Origin: Tausonia pullulans
Lineage: Eukaryota > Basidiomycota > Tremellomycetes > Cystofilobasidiales > Mrakiaceae
Assembly (NCBI GenBank): GCA_951802195.1
Contig: OX637632.1
Span: 434,001-498,000 of the forward strand
Length of the DNA stretch: 64,000 bases
Direction of reading: 5' to 3'
The position numbers and the translations under genes were made by a program. How positions within the stretch are numbered: position 1 is the stretch's first letter; each line of letters opens with the position of its first letter. The notes beneath the pieces are model-generated. The model did not search any database. It was not told where the DNA came from and was given only the letters and a program-made list of their open reading frames with translations. Of this stretch, positions 1 to 11,543 are shown piece after piece.

Positions 1-2047
1 TTCTTGAAGTCCGTCTGCTTCTGGTGACCGAGCTTGTAGTGAGTCTGGATGTCGTCCCGGACCTTTGGGTTGTATGTGAGCTGCCAGTCGACGAGCTGGC
101 GAATAAGCTTGAGCTGTGGGTTGTACCACAATGAGGACAACACGATAGAGTCAGTCAGCTTGTCTGACTGACAACTCTCATAGACGAACAACCGAACGCA
201 CCTTGTCCTTCCACCCCATGTCCCAGAATCGCTTCCCAATGTAATCGTCCGCACCCTTGTCCCTCTCCGAGGGCTCGCCTGAGGCCTGGTCCCGCGTCTC
301 AGCGTACATCTGACGCAGCGGGTTTAGCGACTGCTTGTACTGGATCTCCTCGGCCAGTGCAAACGGCTCGCGGACGGGGTCCGACGGATGGGCGGGTGCC
401 TCATGGTACACCGAGAGGCAGGTTTCGACGAGGCAGGCGTCGATGACTGGAGGGAGGGGAAGGAGTAAAATGAGCAGGGGGTCAGAGATCCGGCTGATGA
501 GGCGTCGATAGAGGAGGAAGTTGATTAACGCACTTCGCGTCAAGTGCTTGGGCATCGATTTGTCGCTGCGCAGTGAAAAGCTGTCAGCTGATTCTTTTCC
601 TCTGATCTCAAGAGAACAGGAGACAACTCACTCGACCTTGGAAGCAGGTCTGATCTGATTGCAGAACTTTTGGAGCAGGAAGGAGAGGACGTCCGAGTGA
701 CCATCGACTTTAAGGGCCAATTCGAGGCTGCAAAGGCGAAAAAGAAAGAGGGGACATGGTCAGTCACTGAACCATAGAAGAGGAAAGAGGAGAAGAATGG
801 TAGGAATGGCAGATTGATGACGGGTAGTCGGAGAGAGGGGCACACGCGACTAAGAACACGGCAACGCGTCGAGCGTACGACCGCCTCCTTCGCGCACATG
901 TGACAAAGGCCCGCCCGGTCTCCATTACAAAGAGGGAGGGCGTCCAAACGCATCCCTCACATAGTGGATCCAGAGGAGCGAAGCAGTCAAGATACGGACA
1001 TAAAGACGCGTCGATAAAGCATCGATACGTGGTCCAAGGTGCAGCAGGCCGGCGCGCGTGGGAAGGGTTTGAGAGGGGCGAGGACTCGACGAACGCCCAT
1101 CTCGAGCTCTCGTTCACCGCCAGAGTCGTGGATGGGCTCATTGGGACGCTGCAGTCCGTCCGAGCCCAAGTAGGGTGGGCAATAAGACTAGAGATGTCCT
1201 GATTGCAAGTTGCAAGAAACAGGGCCGCTTGACAGGCATGCACACCAGGAAGCAAACACGACCCCATCGAGCCGGAGAGGAAGGCGGAGCCGATGGGATG
1301 CGACATCACCAGTCTGAAAGAGCTCCAAGGAGCATCTCAGAGCAGAATCCTAAGACTAGGCAGCCCAAAACATACGAGTTCGCTCGATGTAGGTCAAGAG
1401 TTGGTCGGGGACCGGAGGAACCCTCATCCCAAATGCGCCCATCGAGGAAGGGTAGCAGAAGAGGCTCCTCCCACCCATTTTCCTCGACGTTCGCCGCTTT
1501 GATGACGCGTGTCAACGGCGAGCGAGAACAGGGGTCCCTACGAGACGATACAGGTAGGTCTTGATTGCCTGTGAGCGCCGACACAAGACGCGTCTCGACA
1601 CGTCCAGCCTGGAGATGCGCGTCCTCGCTCGAGGGCTGCCGCGCTTGACGCCTGACGAGCGCGACGACCTCGAACGTATCAGGTGAACTCTCAAGAGCCA
1701 CGAGAGCGTGCAAGGACGCGATGTATCGCAATAGGGTTTCGGATCGGATCTTGAGAAGCCCATGAGGAACACTCACTCCATGACAGTGTTGAGACCGCCC
1801 TTTCCGACGATTTGCGGGTAGAATTTGACGATAAAGGCCCAAATGTAGCTGAAAGAAGAGCAAATAATCAGCCAGAGCTGATTAATGACGCGAAAGGCCT
1901 GCCGAGGCTGTAGAGACGGGCGGAGGAAGTTGAAAGTATGCGCTTGAACACTCACGCAGTCTGCCAGTCAAACGCAGGATTGTTAGGGTCATCCTTGGGT
2001 CTGACAAACAAAGAGGCAGATTTGGAAGCGGGATTTGGGTCCGGCAT
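1..2047 (-). CDS. DDT-WHIM1 domain chromatin protein (partial, C-terminal part beyond the window)
   Basis: Six exons splice in phase: 2047-1956, 1848-1777, 727-632, 565-534, 446-202 and 113 to the window edge, all with GT-AG borders. The spliced N-terminus (from about residue 30) reads as a DDT domain: WAFIVKFYP, then LELALKVDG and VLSFLLQKF. After about 100 residues come FWDMGWKDK and LKLIRQLVDWQLTYN, which resemble the WHIM1 motif of RSF1-type proteins (known alternation of aromatic and leucine residues). Family members are subunits of ISWI-type nucleosome remodellers or related chromatin readers, so a nuclear role is inferred. The ATG at 2047 is chosen because the in-frame upstream sequence is low-complexity. 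Exons 2 and 3 are separated by 1,049 nt, far above the local norm, yet the phase (GA|C) and domain continuity across it are exact. The downstream part, which would show PHD or other domains, is missing. Confidence 0.62.
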
Positions 2048-2494
2048 GGTAGGCAAGTGGAAGAGTGGGGGGGGGAGGGGGGCTGCTCGGCGTTGATGGT
2101 CGAGAGAACGGGTTGGTTGAGGGAGAGGCCCGCTGTGTGCGTTCGCATCGTCGCTCGCTCGCTCGCTCTCTCTCGCCTTGCTCACTTCCGGGCCAGTGCG
2201 CCTCTCATCCTCTCGCGAGAGCGGCTCTCCTGACCTCTTGGGTATGACTAATGAGCTACTCGCAAGCGCGAGAGGGATCAGAGTTCACACTTTGAGGCAT
2301 CGAGCGACTCTCAATCTTGCTGCGGTGCCAGGCACGAGATGGCAGGTCTCCCATTGATCGCCTGCAAGTGTTCCTCTCCGACCAACTTGTGGAGTTCATT
2401 CTGATATTTAGAAATATAGAGCTACGGCCATTCCGAGCCCGCTTTGGGGCTTGAGCTAGCGTATAGAGAGGAACCGCACGAAGTTGAGCGTTGT
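2048..2494. other. intergenic: GH125 3' region and DDT gene promoter
   Basis: No convincing gene. It contains a G-rich stretch near 2067-2085 and a GCTC/TCTC microsatellite around 2150-2175, just upstream of the DDT gene. The open frames here lack splice or family support. Confidence 0.5.
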
Positions 2495-4871
2495 TTACTT
2501 GAAGATGAGATGAGGACGCTCCTTTGCGACCTTGATAATTGCCTCTGCTGTGAAAGAGTTGGCCCATGCAAACCAGGGACTACAATAGAATGAGAGTAAA
2601 TTAGGTGGAAAAGAGAGGAGAGTGCCAGTCAGTCGAGAAGCGCGCGCTCAACTCATACTGGCGCTCGCGCTGGAGCCTGAACGCACCGAGTGTAGTCCGT
2701 CGTGTTGTGGATATTGACGGACTCGTGAATTAGGCCGAGGCCAGCAGTCGAATTTCTGTTAACGGTCAACTCAGTAGGCATGTTGCAGTCAAAAAAGGAG
2801 TACGACGCACTTGAGCCAATCGAGCGCGTCGACGATCTCTTGGTCCTCCGTGCTCGTCATGATGACCGTCGCAAGATTCATCGGCCAGGGGTATTTGGCG
2901 CCAACGTGGGGACCTCCAATTCCCTGAAGATTGAGCAAGCATCAATGGTGAGAGGCAGAGGAAGGAGCTTCGGTCGTGAGGGGTGGCACACACATAGAAC
3001 GCCTTGCCCTTAGCGTAGCTGTCGAAGGCCCTCACATGTCAGTTTTGTAAAACATTGCAAGAAGTCTGGAGAGAGAAACACTGGCTAGGGCTGGTTCGGG
3101 GACATGAGGAACTTGCGGGTGTTCTGGTAGACCTCGTCATCAACATCTTATAAGAAAGGGGGACGATTAGAGCCCTAAATGTTTGTGTACCGGTGAATTA
3201 CGTCAGGCTCACCAAGGAAACCGAGGAAGGGCATCGACATGAGGCTCGGGACGTTCGCGTCATCCATCTTAGGAGATGAAGGGCCAGAGTGTCAACCAAC
3301 GGCGCTCGCATTGAAAGAAGAGAGCAAGGTAACGCACAAACACCCGACCACCGAACCCATCAACCTCATAGGCGAAGATCTTGCCGAAACCGTCCATCTC
3401 AAAGACGCCGTGCTCCCAGATGGCTTTCTCAATCCTGTCAGCAATCTTGCGGGCCTGCTGGACGAGATCCGGCCGCTGGTTCTCCTTCTGGAGAAGCTTT
3501 GCGAGCCCACGAAGCTCAACGCAAAGAAGAGCATTGTCCGGAATATGGAAAGGCATCATCGCGAGGTCGTCCGAGGGACGGAAGCCCGTCTTGACGAGGC
3601 CGTTGGCGCGCGCTGGGTGACCTACGCCGTTGTTGACGACGGGGACGCGCTCGGAGAAAAAGGCGTAGGAGTAGTCCATGTTACCATCGACGTCAAGCGT
3701 CGAACGGCTCTGATTGTTGATGAGGTCTAAGATGGTGTCGAGCGTTCGGAAGTCTGGACGGAAGGGTCACTAAAGTAATTCAGAGAGGGGCGGCAGGAGA
3801 GGGGCAGAATGAATCTTCACGCACAGGATGGCACGAGGTAGGATCCATCACCAGTATTGTCGTGATACTCGCGAGAAAGCTTGAGGAACCCAGCGATGCT
3901 GTCAAGTTCGTACTTGCACTCAAACATGGTGTGGTTGTCCGTCGGGAAGGGGTATGTCGCGCCGTAGGCCCACTCGTTGAACGTTGGGGCGAGACCAGAG
4001 ACGGTGGGCGGTTGGAACGCTCCACAGTAGGGATACTCACTGAGGTACTGGGATTGGAGGTTCTGATGTGCGGGAGAGATGTCAGCGTGCGTCGCAAAGG
4101 TTTAGTGCAGGCCGGCGCTGACAATGGCACCCTTGATGAGCTTAGCGAGCTCGGGGTCCTGAGCAGCGAGTGGTTGGTAGTGGGCGAGCTGTTGACAGCT
4201 GTCGCGAATCCACATGGCTGCACGTAGAGCAGCGGTCATCAGGGCAAATCCGGAACTCGGGCCGGTTCATGAAACGAGATGCGCAACGGAGACGAGGGTT
4301 AAGTCTTACCAGTGATGTCTCCCGTGACGATGAACGTCAGGTTATCGTTCTTCCATCGGACGGTCGTGTCTGTTGGGAACGATCAAGTGCAAACGTCAGC
4401 CCTGGGTAGAGACAGAAAAGACAGAGGAAGGCGTCGAGGGAAGCACGGACCGAGGGTGCTTCCAAGGGCGTTTGCAAAGAGAGCAGCCAAGTCCTGGTCC
4501 TTCATCCGCGAGGTGTAATTCTGAGAGAGAGCATCGACGGCCCGAGAAGAGAACGTTCTGAAGGAGAGGAGAATAAGAGAGAAGTCCGTGCAGACGGAGA
4601 AGGCCAGCATAACCATCGTCAGCGAACGGTCCAGATTGATGCAGCCTGCTTGCTTATCCTCGCCATCGGCGCACCGGCAGTGTTCAGATGGCCGCTGGTT
4701 GGGAAGACCCAGGGGTCCACTGGAGAACGGAGGATGGGGGACCTGGGCATAGTCGGCGTAGTCCGGGCACGAGTCATGGGCAAAGAACTGGGCGTCGGTC
4801 GCGAAGCCGTACGTCGTCGCCCTCGCAAGAGTTGAGACGAGAAGGGTCACAGAAGCCAACCGGTGCAGCAT
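2495..4871 (-). CDS. Secreted GH125 exo-alpha-1,6-mannosidase
   Basis: The start at 4871 gives a clean signal peptide (MLHRLASVTLLVSTLARA) followed by the family N-terminal signature CPDYADYAQVPHPPFSSGPL and LPNQRPSEHCR. Further exons carry TVRWKNDNLTFIVTGDI, MWIRDSCQQLAHY, FNEWAYGATYPF, a FRPSDDLAMMPFHIPDNAL segment, FAYEVDGFGG, and a C-terminal YPWPMNLATVMTSTEDQEI and WFAWANSF, ending in a TAA at 2495-2497. This order matches glycoside hydrolase family 125 (formerly DUF1237) over its full length of about 500-550 residues. The family removes alpha-1,6-linked mannose with inversion and without metal. The signal peptide implies action in the secretory pathway or on cell-wall mannan. The gene has many short introns and no visible break. 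A longer in-frame N-terminus exists upstream but is low-complexity and would bury the signal peptide. Confidence 0.9.
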
Positions 4872-5750
4872 TTTAGATGAGGAAGGGGAGTGTGAGGGTG
4901 GAGAAGATGGAGGTTCAAGACTGAAAGGGCGGTCGGGGCGTCGGGAGAAAGGCAGCCCGACTGTCGACGGTGAAATGTCGGCCTCGGGGTCGGAGTCGGG
5001 AGAAGAGACAGACGGAGGCTTAATGCCAGCTGCCCAGATAATAGCCCGATGACCCAATCAGAAGTTGAGAGTCCTTGACCTAGGAGGGGATGGTACCTGA
5101 TAATGGGAAGAAACACCTCGGGAAGAGAAAGAAGGGGAGCTCCTGGTAGTTGGGAGCGTCACCCAATGACAGGCAGCAGCATGGCGGTCAGTTCACCTGG
5201 ACTGTGTGTGTAATCGGGGCGGCCTCAATCGGTCCGATCCCGTCGTTCTCTTTCGGTCCTTCCCCGTTTGTACATCCTGGTCGCTATGAGGTACCTGAGC
5301 TCAGGCTGCAGACGATATTCGAGCGGCCTAGTGTCTTGCAACGCAGTCGCTTGTGGCGGTGCGCGGCATTAGCTGCGCGGCCCACAAACTCGATCTGGGT
5401 GCGCGGATGGCCATCCTGTACGCATGCCGGGTTCATAGGATCACTAGACTATTTTACTCATCGAATCATCGAAGAGAGCCTGAGTTGTAGAGGAAGACAC
5501 GGAGGCGACGGCACCGTAGCAAGAGTGAGGTGGCGAGGCCACCGCCGATCCAGGAAAGGCGCAGACAATGGTCTGTTTTCTAAAATTTCATTTGTATCGA
5601 GTTGGGTCTCTACTTCTGCTTGAATGCCTGTTTCACGATGATGTTGGATGTGCTGGAGGAGGTACAGATGAGAAGGCCAGGTGATTAGCGACGGTGCGCG
5701 TCAACAGCCCGTATGTCACCCCAAACGCGACGCGACATGCCGTCGACGAC
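4872..5750. other. intergenic: GH125 promoter and TIM8 3' region
   Basis: No supported gene. A CCAAT motif lies near 5054, and the stretch before the GH125 start is pyrimidine/GA-rich. The 157-codon plus-strand frame at 5150-5623 has no family resemblance and irregular codon use, so I treat it as chance. Confidence 0.5.
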
Positions 5751-6176
5751 TCAAAGACGGTCAAGGACGTACTCGATGAACCGGTCGACGCAGTTGGCAA
5801 GACAGCTCTGCTCGGAAGAGGAGAAACTCGACGCTACAGATCCGGTGACACACCTGACCAAGGATGCAGTAAGCAGTGATCAGACTGGGCGACAGCTAGC
5901 GAAAGGACGAGACATCACATACTTGTCCCAGCAGGTCGATGTCTGAGTTGAGATGGCCTCCTGAAGGTTCATCTGGCCCTTCTGGGCCTCCATCCACTGA
6001 GCGAGCTCCTGCTGAAAGAGGCGCAAAACGTCATAGGCGGGGGGGGGGGGGGGGCGGGAGGGGAGTTTAGCGCGCGCTCTCGCGACAGGCAGTCGAAAAC
6101 CAAGCAGGCAGATCGATGAGCTCACCTGCTGTGACTCGTCAAGGCCGAGGGCTCCCATGGCGGCGGCTTGAGACAT
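5751..6176 (-). CDS. TIM8: Tim8-type small Tim chaperone (mitochondrial intermembrane space)
   Basis: Three exons (6176-6126, 6011-5923, 5853-5751) splice in phase to 80 residues. Helix 1 carries QELAQWMEAQKGQMNLQEAI. The twin CX3C motif is CWDKC and CLANC, separated by 15 residues (VTGSVASSFSSSEQS), and the tail is VDRFIEYVLDRL. That spacing and the FSSSEQSCL segment fit Tim8 better than Tim9, Tim10 or Tim13. Family members form hexamers with Tim13 that escort hydrophobic precursors, such as Tim23, across the intermembrane space after Mia40-dependent oxidation. Intron 1 holds a 16-nt C run on the sense strand. The gene is divergent from the reductase gene at 6513. Confidence 0.87.
6039..6054. 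repeat. 16-nt G homopolymer in TIM8 intron 1
   Basis: Sixteen consecutive G on the plus strand, C on the sense strand of TIM8, followed by CGGG. It lies about 25 nt upstream of the intron's 3' splice site, which has its own TTTCAG. Confidence 0.95.
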
Positions 6177-6512
6177 GATGAACGAGAGAGAATACGAGGA
6201 GGTGGAGAGTGGTGGTCGTTTACGCCAAGGATCGCGCTCAAAAAGGGCGGCTCGCCGTTGACGCGCCCTTCCTCGTCCTGTCTCTTCGCAACGACATGCC
6301 GACCAACAATGCATCAATCCAAGACAGCTTATGATGCGCGATTCAATTTATTAGATAGGTATTCATTCGCCCAATCCGGATTTACACCTCGCAGAGATGT
6401 GTACGCGCCTTGACGACCGGAGGAGACGGCCCGCGACGGTCGTCGGCTTAGGCCCCCGTCTCGCTGTCCCCCTTCCTCCGCTCCGATTCCTCTCTTCTCC
6501 TCCAACGACACC
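6177..6512. promoter_or_regulatory. Shared divergent promoter region of TIM8 and the 2-hydroxyacid dehydrogenase
   Basis: The two start codons face apart across 336 bp, so both promoters and 5' UTRs must share this stretch. It includes an AT-richer patch near 6335-6365 and a pyrimidine-rich leader just before 6513. No specific factor site is assigned. Confidence 0.55.
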
Positions 6513-8222
6513 ATGCCGACCTCCAAGATCCTCGTCACCCGCAGACTTTCCGATGAAGTCATGAAGACGCTCGAGGCCTCGGGCGTGGAGGTGCGCACCG
6601 CACGCTCAACGGAGCACGCCGTCGACTCGAACGGCCTCTGTCTGACCTGCTGCCTACTCGCCCTGCTCTGCCAGATTGTAGTCTCGCCAGAGGATGGTGC
6701 GGCTGATCGCGAATGGATCCTTAGGAATGCTCCAGGCTCAACGGGGATCCTGTGCATGCTAACGGACAAGGTGCGCGAGAATCATTGTCGTCCTTACCGC
6801 GCGCTTCTCCGCCGTGATCGAAGCTGATCTCGGACTTCGGGCGATCCTAGATGGACGCCGAGGTCTTTGAGTATGTGCCACGCATTATATCCTGCATCTC
6901 ATCCCATCATCTGATCTGACCTGGCCTTTTACAGTGCCGCTGGCACATCGCTTCGTGTTCTATCGACGATGTGAATCGAGATTCATGCACCAACGGCAAT
7001 TCATTGCTGACCATCTCGTAATTTCTGTGCTCAGGTCTGTCGGCTACGATCACATTGACCGGAAGGCTGCGAGCTCGCGAGGCATCCTCGTCGGGTATAC
7101 GCCCGATGTCCTCACTGATGCTGGTGTGTCCGCTCTTTCGCCCGGAGGATCATCCCTGACTTTGGCCTGACCGACTGTCTGTCTGCATTACCCAGTGGCC
7201 GATCTCACTGTCATGCTTGCTCTTATGGCCATGCGGCGTGGGAAAGAGGCCATGCTGGCAGTTCACGACTCCAAGGTCCCTCGATTGAGCGCCTTGCTGG
7301 CCCGAAGGTCAAGCTGATATGTTATCCCTCTTACAGTGGCCCACTCTTGGATGGGGCCCGTAGGTCCTCGTTATCTCCATTATACAAGATATTACTCTGA
7401 TATAGCTTGCTTTCTCAGCTATACCCTCGCCGGCCCCTCTCTCTCAAGCAACACCACCGTCGGCTTTCTTGGCTTCGGTCGCATCTCGCAATGCGTGCTT
7501 TCCCGATTGCTGCCCTTCGGTCCTAAGCGCGTTCTCTATCATACGCCCTCCAAACGGGACGACGTCATGCTCTCCAAGCAGTATGGGATTACCGTCAAAG
7601 CCGTCGGGCTTGAGGAGCTCGCGGAGCAAAGCGATATCGTCTTTGTGCTGTGCAAGGGCGGGCCAGAGACGAAGGGTCTAGTTGGTAAGACGTTCCTCAA
7701 CAAGATGCGAAAGTCATCTGTGCTCGTAAACACGGCAAGAGTGAGTTTCAGAGAGGTCATTTTATGTCGAAGGGTGCTGATCTCCCTCCTTGCTCGTTGG
7801 GCGCTGGCCGGACAGGGCTCGATCGTCGACTCGGATGCCCTTGCCCAGGTCCTCAGAGAGGGCAAGCTCTTTGGTGCGGGACTCGATGTTGTCGATGGCG
7901 AGCCCAACGTCGATGCGAATCACCCGCTCGTTCGGGAGCCTCGGTCAGTTCACATCCAGAGATCAAGTGGACGGTCCATCTCGCCTGCTGACTTGCCCGC
8001 CAAATTTCATGTCTAGATGCGTCGTTCTTCCACACATTGGATCCGCGACCATCGAGACGCGTTCTGCGATGGCAATGCTCGGTTAGTCCTCAGCTGACGG
8101 ACGGTTAACAGGTGGCGGTGACGTGGCGAACCTGACTTGGCATTGTATGAGCAGCTGTTGAGAACGTCGTCCGGGGAGTCAAGGGGGAGCCGCTCCGAGT
8201 AGAGCTGAAGTCAGGGATATAA
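6513..8222 (+). CDS. Glyoxylate/hydroxypyruvate reductase (D-isomer-specific 2-hydroxyacid dehydrogenase)
   Basis: Spliced exons give about 330 residues beginning MPTSKILVTRRLSDEVMKTL. The substrate-domain motif VGYDHIDRKAASSRGILVGY is followed by the Rossmann glycine motif GFLGFGRIS. The catalytic set of the family is present: Arg in VNTARGSIVD, Glu in GLDVVDGEP and His in VVLPHIGSAT. The last exon (AVENVVRGVKGEPL) ends in TAA at 8220-8222. At least seven short introns are needed; the first (6589 to about 6673) starts GTGCGC and removes an otherwise unrelated stretch. The family reduces glyoxylate or hydroxypyruvate with NAD(P)H. Which substrate is preferred cannot be read from the sequence. 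Location (cytosol or mitochondria) is uncertain, as no clear targeting peptide is seen. Confidence 0.88.
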
Positions 8223-8762
8223 ACTTCACAGAATCTAAGAATTTGACGATGGATGAGCTTCGAATGCAGGACGCAGCCGTGTGGCAACATCGGGCAGACA
8301 GGCTGCAGGATAGCCAGATCCAAGATTGACCAAGAGCTCGGTAACCACATCGGCGTTCGCTCATTTTCCCGCGAGCTGGTTTTTTTTTACAATGTCCCGC
8401 AACCTTGCAGAGAAAACGAAACTAAAATATGTATCAGCAAATTCGTTTATGAGCAAGGCGGCCACGGCAAGAAGGCCGAGCTGGTAACGATCCAAGCGCT
8501 TCTGTTCCCTCGCGCGGCCTTCCTCAACCCGCCCTCGTCTTTTTGTCGAGCGACCGCCTTCAACTGCCACCTCCGATTGTCCTCTTCTGCCTTGCATTTC
8601 CAGCACGGGACTGTTTGCACCTGCTAGGCCTGCCCTCCATTCCGCCTCGCCGGTCCCACGCCGCCCCGCACGCACCTGCCGCATCTTCCTCCTCGTTCCT
8701 CTTCTCCTCCCTCGCGCGCGCCGACGTCCGTGTGACGTCAACGGTAGCGCTTCTCCCACCCC
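8223..8762. other. intergenic: reductase 3' region and Mtm1-like promoter
   Basis: No gene seen. The last 250 bp before 8763 become pyrimidine-rich (CTTCCTCCTCG type), like the leaders of other genes in this window. Confidence 0.5.
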
Positions 8763-10530
8763 ATGTCCAACCCAGCGGTCGCCCCCCAGTCGTTTGACGG
8801 CCCCCCGAGCTTTGCCTCGGGCTCGTCGTCGGGTTCGCTGTCATCCGGCAAGGGCAAGGGCAAGGAGCGCGAGACAACAAAGACCAAGACGCTCTTGGGC
8901 AAGATCGGCGCCAAGGGCGTAGGCGCTATGAGTGGGGCAATCGCTACAAGTCTTCTCAGTGAGTCCTTTTGATGTCTTGATCAGTCTGGAGCACGGGATC
9001 GTGGGAGGTCAAAGGCAGTCGCCATCGGAACTGTCCGCCGACAACGTCCTCGGGTTTAGATGATCCACCGCCCTAGTCGCGACGAGTCACCCGTCTCTCT
9101 ATCGTCGAGCGCGCATCATCGGGCTGCCGGGACCCTTGTTGCCTGCCTTTCCTGTCACAAGAGAGGCATGCTCTGACCTTAGGCTCTCCAGTGACCCCTT
9201 TCGACGTGCTCAAGACGCGACTGCAGACGCGGAGACCGGTTCCTACGCCGCCAGCTTCGTCCTCCACTTCTCGTGCGTCCCTCTGCTCGTCTTCGCAATT
9301 CAGTCAACAACAAACACCCTCTCCCTCCTCTCGCCTCGCCGCCCCCCATCTACATCACCTAGATTCCGCTCTTCATCGCCTCGCGTATTCGCCCGCTCAC
9401 ACCGGCGCGATGTCTTCCTCGTCCTCACGAGTCGTCCTGTCCGATGCGGCTGCATTGGATAGTGCTCCGAGTGCAACAAGATGGCGAGCACTCGTCCAGG
9501 AGTTCAGTCGAAGTCGAGGTGGGAGTGGCTTCTGGGACGAGATAGGGACGGTTTGGCGAGAGACGGGTGTTCGTGGCTTCTGGAAGGGTGTCGGGACGAC
9601 CATGTACGTGCTGGTCATGCGAACGCTTAGATGTCTGTCTCCTGTGCTCACCTACCTCTTCCTTTGCCTCTTTTAGCTCGATGGGAGTGCCTTCATCCGC
9701 AATTTATATGGTCGGCTACGACAATCTTCGAACCTACATGCTCACCAATCCCACCATCTCGGACTCGCCGACCCTCACCCTCCTCACCCCGCTTTTCGCC
9801 GGCTCGGCTGCTCGGACACTCTCCGCGACGATCATTTCCCCGCTTGAGCTCTTCAGGACTCGGCTCCAAGCGCTCGCCCGGCCGGGGGAGCCGCCACCCT
9901 CAGTTCGGGGCGTCTTCCTCGAGCTCCAGGAGATCGCCCGCACCGACGGCGTCCGGGGAGTTTGGCGGGGACTTGGAGCAACGCTCTGGCGGGATGTACC
10001 CTTCAGCGGGATCTATTGGGCGGGCTACGAGATTCTCAAAAGCAATATCTTCGTTGGCCCGCGCTGGCAGAAAGACCTCGACTGGAATGGACCTGGTGGA
10101 AGGGGGCTCGGTCAAGGAGAATGGGCAAGAGCGATCGCTTCGGGGGCTGGAAGTGGAACGGTGCGTCTTGAACAATCAACAGTCCGAGACCACGCAGGAA
10201 GACGAGAGTACTGATTTGTCTTCTCGCCACTCGCCTCGACAGCTTGCCGCCTTCATCACTACGCCTTTCGACGTTCTCAAAACCCGCCGCCAAGTCTTCA
10301 CCTTGCCCTCTCCGCCACTCCCCGGATCCCTCCCTCCCTCAGGCAGCATCGTCCCCCCAGCCAACGTCGCGACGCACACCTTCCCTTTACTTCTTCACAT
10401 CGTCCGCACTGAAGGCCTTGCGGCGCTCTTTGCGGGCCTCGTTCCGCGGCTCGCAAAGGTTGCGCCGGCGTGCGCGATTATGGTTAGCTGCTATGAGGGC
10501 GTTGGGAGGTGGCTCGGTGGGGATGACTGA
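8763..10530 (+). CDS. MTM1: Mitochondrial carrier of the Mtm1/SLC25A39-40 type
   Basis: Three carrier repeats are visible through their PX[DE]XX[KR] signatures: TPFDVLKTR, SPLELFRTR and a second TPFDVLKTR. Paired family motifs include GVRGFWKGVGTT, VPSSAIYMVGYDNL, WRDVPFSGIYWAGYE and FAGLVPRLAKVAP. The WRDVPFS and VPSSAIY elements match the Mtm1/SLC25A39 branch, known for glutathione import and linked in yeast to manganese/Sod2 activation. The protein sits in the inner membrane with six helices. A Ser/Gly/Lys-rich N-terminus (about 45 residues) precedes repeat 1. Exon 2 reads in frame through a Ser/Pro-rich stretch (about 9270-9460) that is either an unusually long matrix-loop insertion or an in-frame intron. 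The stop is at 10528-10530. Confidence 0.85.
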
Positions 10531-11533
10531 AAGGTGATTAAAAAGGCAGGGTTAGTTTGGACGGACTCGCTGTCAATATCACCTAGATTCCTTTAGAGCT
10601 TCACTTTTCTCTCTCATCTCTTATCACCTCATCTCTACTAATTCTCTGTACTGAACTCACCCACCCCCTCTTGCATGGCTTTTGCACTCTGGCTTGTCTC
10701 GTCAACTTTCAAGTCATGAAAGATAGTTAAGAGAGCGACTGTCCGTCCCCACATCCACCACCGAGGCTTTCCCGCCCGTCCATCGACCAAGAGCAAAAGA
10801 CTGGATCAATCAGGATCGGACAGACCTTCGTCAGCATGCGACTTCGAGGAAGACGATGATCTAACTGCCTGATGGTCCGGCTGGCGTCTGGAACCGACGC
10901 GCCCGTCGAAAAGATGCCAGAAGTGAGCGTGATGCGAGGCCAAAAGAGTGACAGTGGTTGATTCGATATTGATATATGGGTGTGTCCGCTCACGCGTGTG
11001 CAGATAGGCTCAGATGGAGAACTCCGTCGATGTCCAAAGAAGAAAGAGGAGATGCCAGACGAGAATCCAAAGGGCAATGATAGGAAACCCAGCCGTCAAA
11101 TGAAGTTTGGACGAGAGACGATCATGGCACCCCATACTCTGATCGCGATGTGAGTCTCTCTGACTGATGCACCAACCGGCTCTCAGCTGTCATCCGAGTC
11201 CACAAATAACCATTCGGAAGGAACTCTCCGGTCTTGCGCACTGATACCAACCCCCTGGCAACCCTCCTCGCAGAGTTCGAGGAGCTCAAAGTGACGGACG
11301 ACTCGGAGGACAGCTTGACGATGGATCAACTTCGTCTATAGGCCGTTGAGGAGTTCAGGTTCCGCGAACAACGACATTAGGAGTTGAGCTTTGAGATAGA
11401 GCTTGTCGTCGCAATTCATGCGGACGAAAAGAAGAACCTCTCGCTTTTACGTTGGCCAAGACACAGATAAACGCGAAAGAACGGGCAAAAAAACAATTCA
11501 GGGGAACTTGTTCAGTTAGTTAGGTGAGGGCAC
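10531..11533. other. intergenic region between the Mtm1-like gene and tRNA-Phe
   Basis: No supported gene. Near 11260-11440 a short stretch reads like interrupted coding sequence (TLLAEFEELKVTDD and onward) with no recognisable family. Confidence 0.45.
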
Positions 11534-11538
11534 AAAAA
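11534..11538 (-). terminator. Pol III T5 terminator of tRNA-Phe
   Basis: Five T on the minus strand begin six bases after the tRNA 3' end, the usual RNA polymerase III stop. Confidence 0.8.
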
Positions 11539-11543
11539 GGATT

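Noticed and set aside
764-1309. Open frames inside the long DDT-gene intron
   Set aside because: Codon use is irregular, no motif is recognisable, and the flanking exons join in phase without them.
4872-5057. Longer N-terminus for the GH125 protein
   Set aside because: The in-frame extension is low-complexity and would place the clear signal peptide inside the protein.
5150-5623. 157-codon plus-strand frame between GH125 and TIM8
   Set aside because: No family resemblance, no splice support, and composition like surrounding noncoding DNA.
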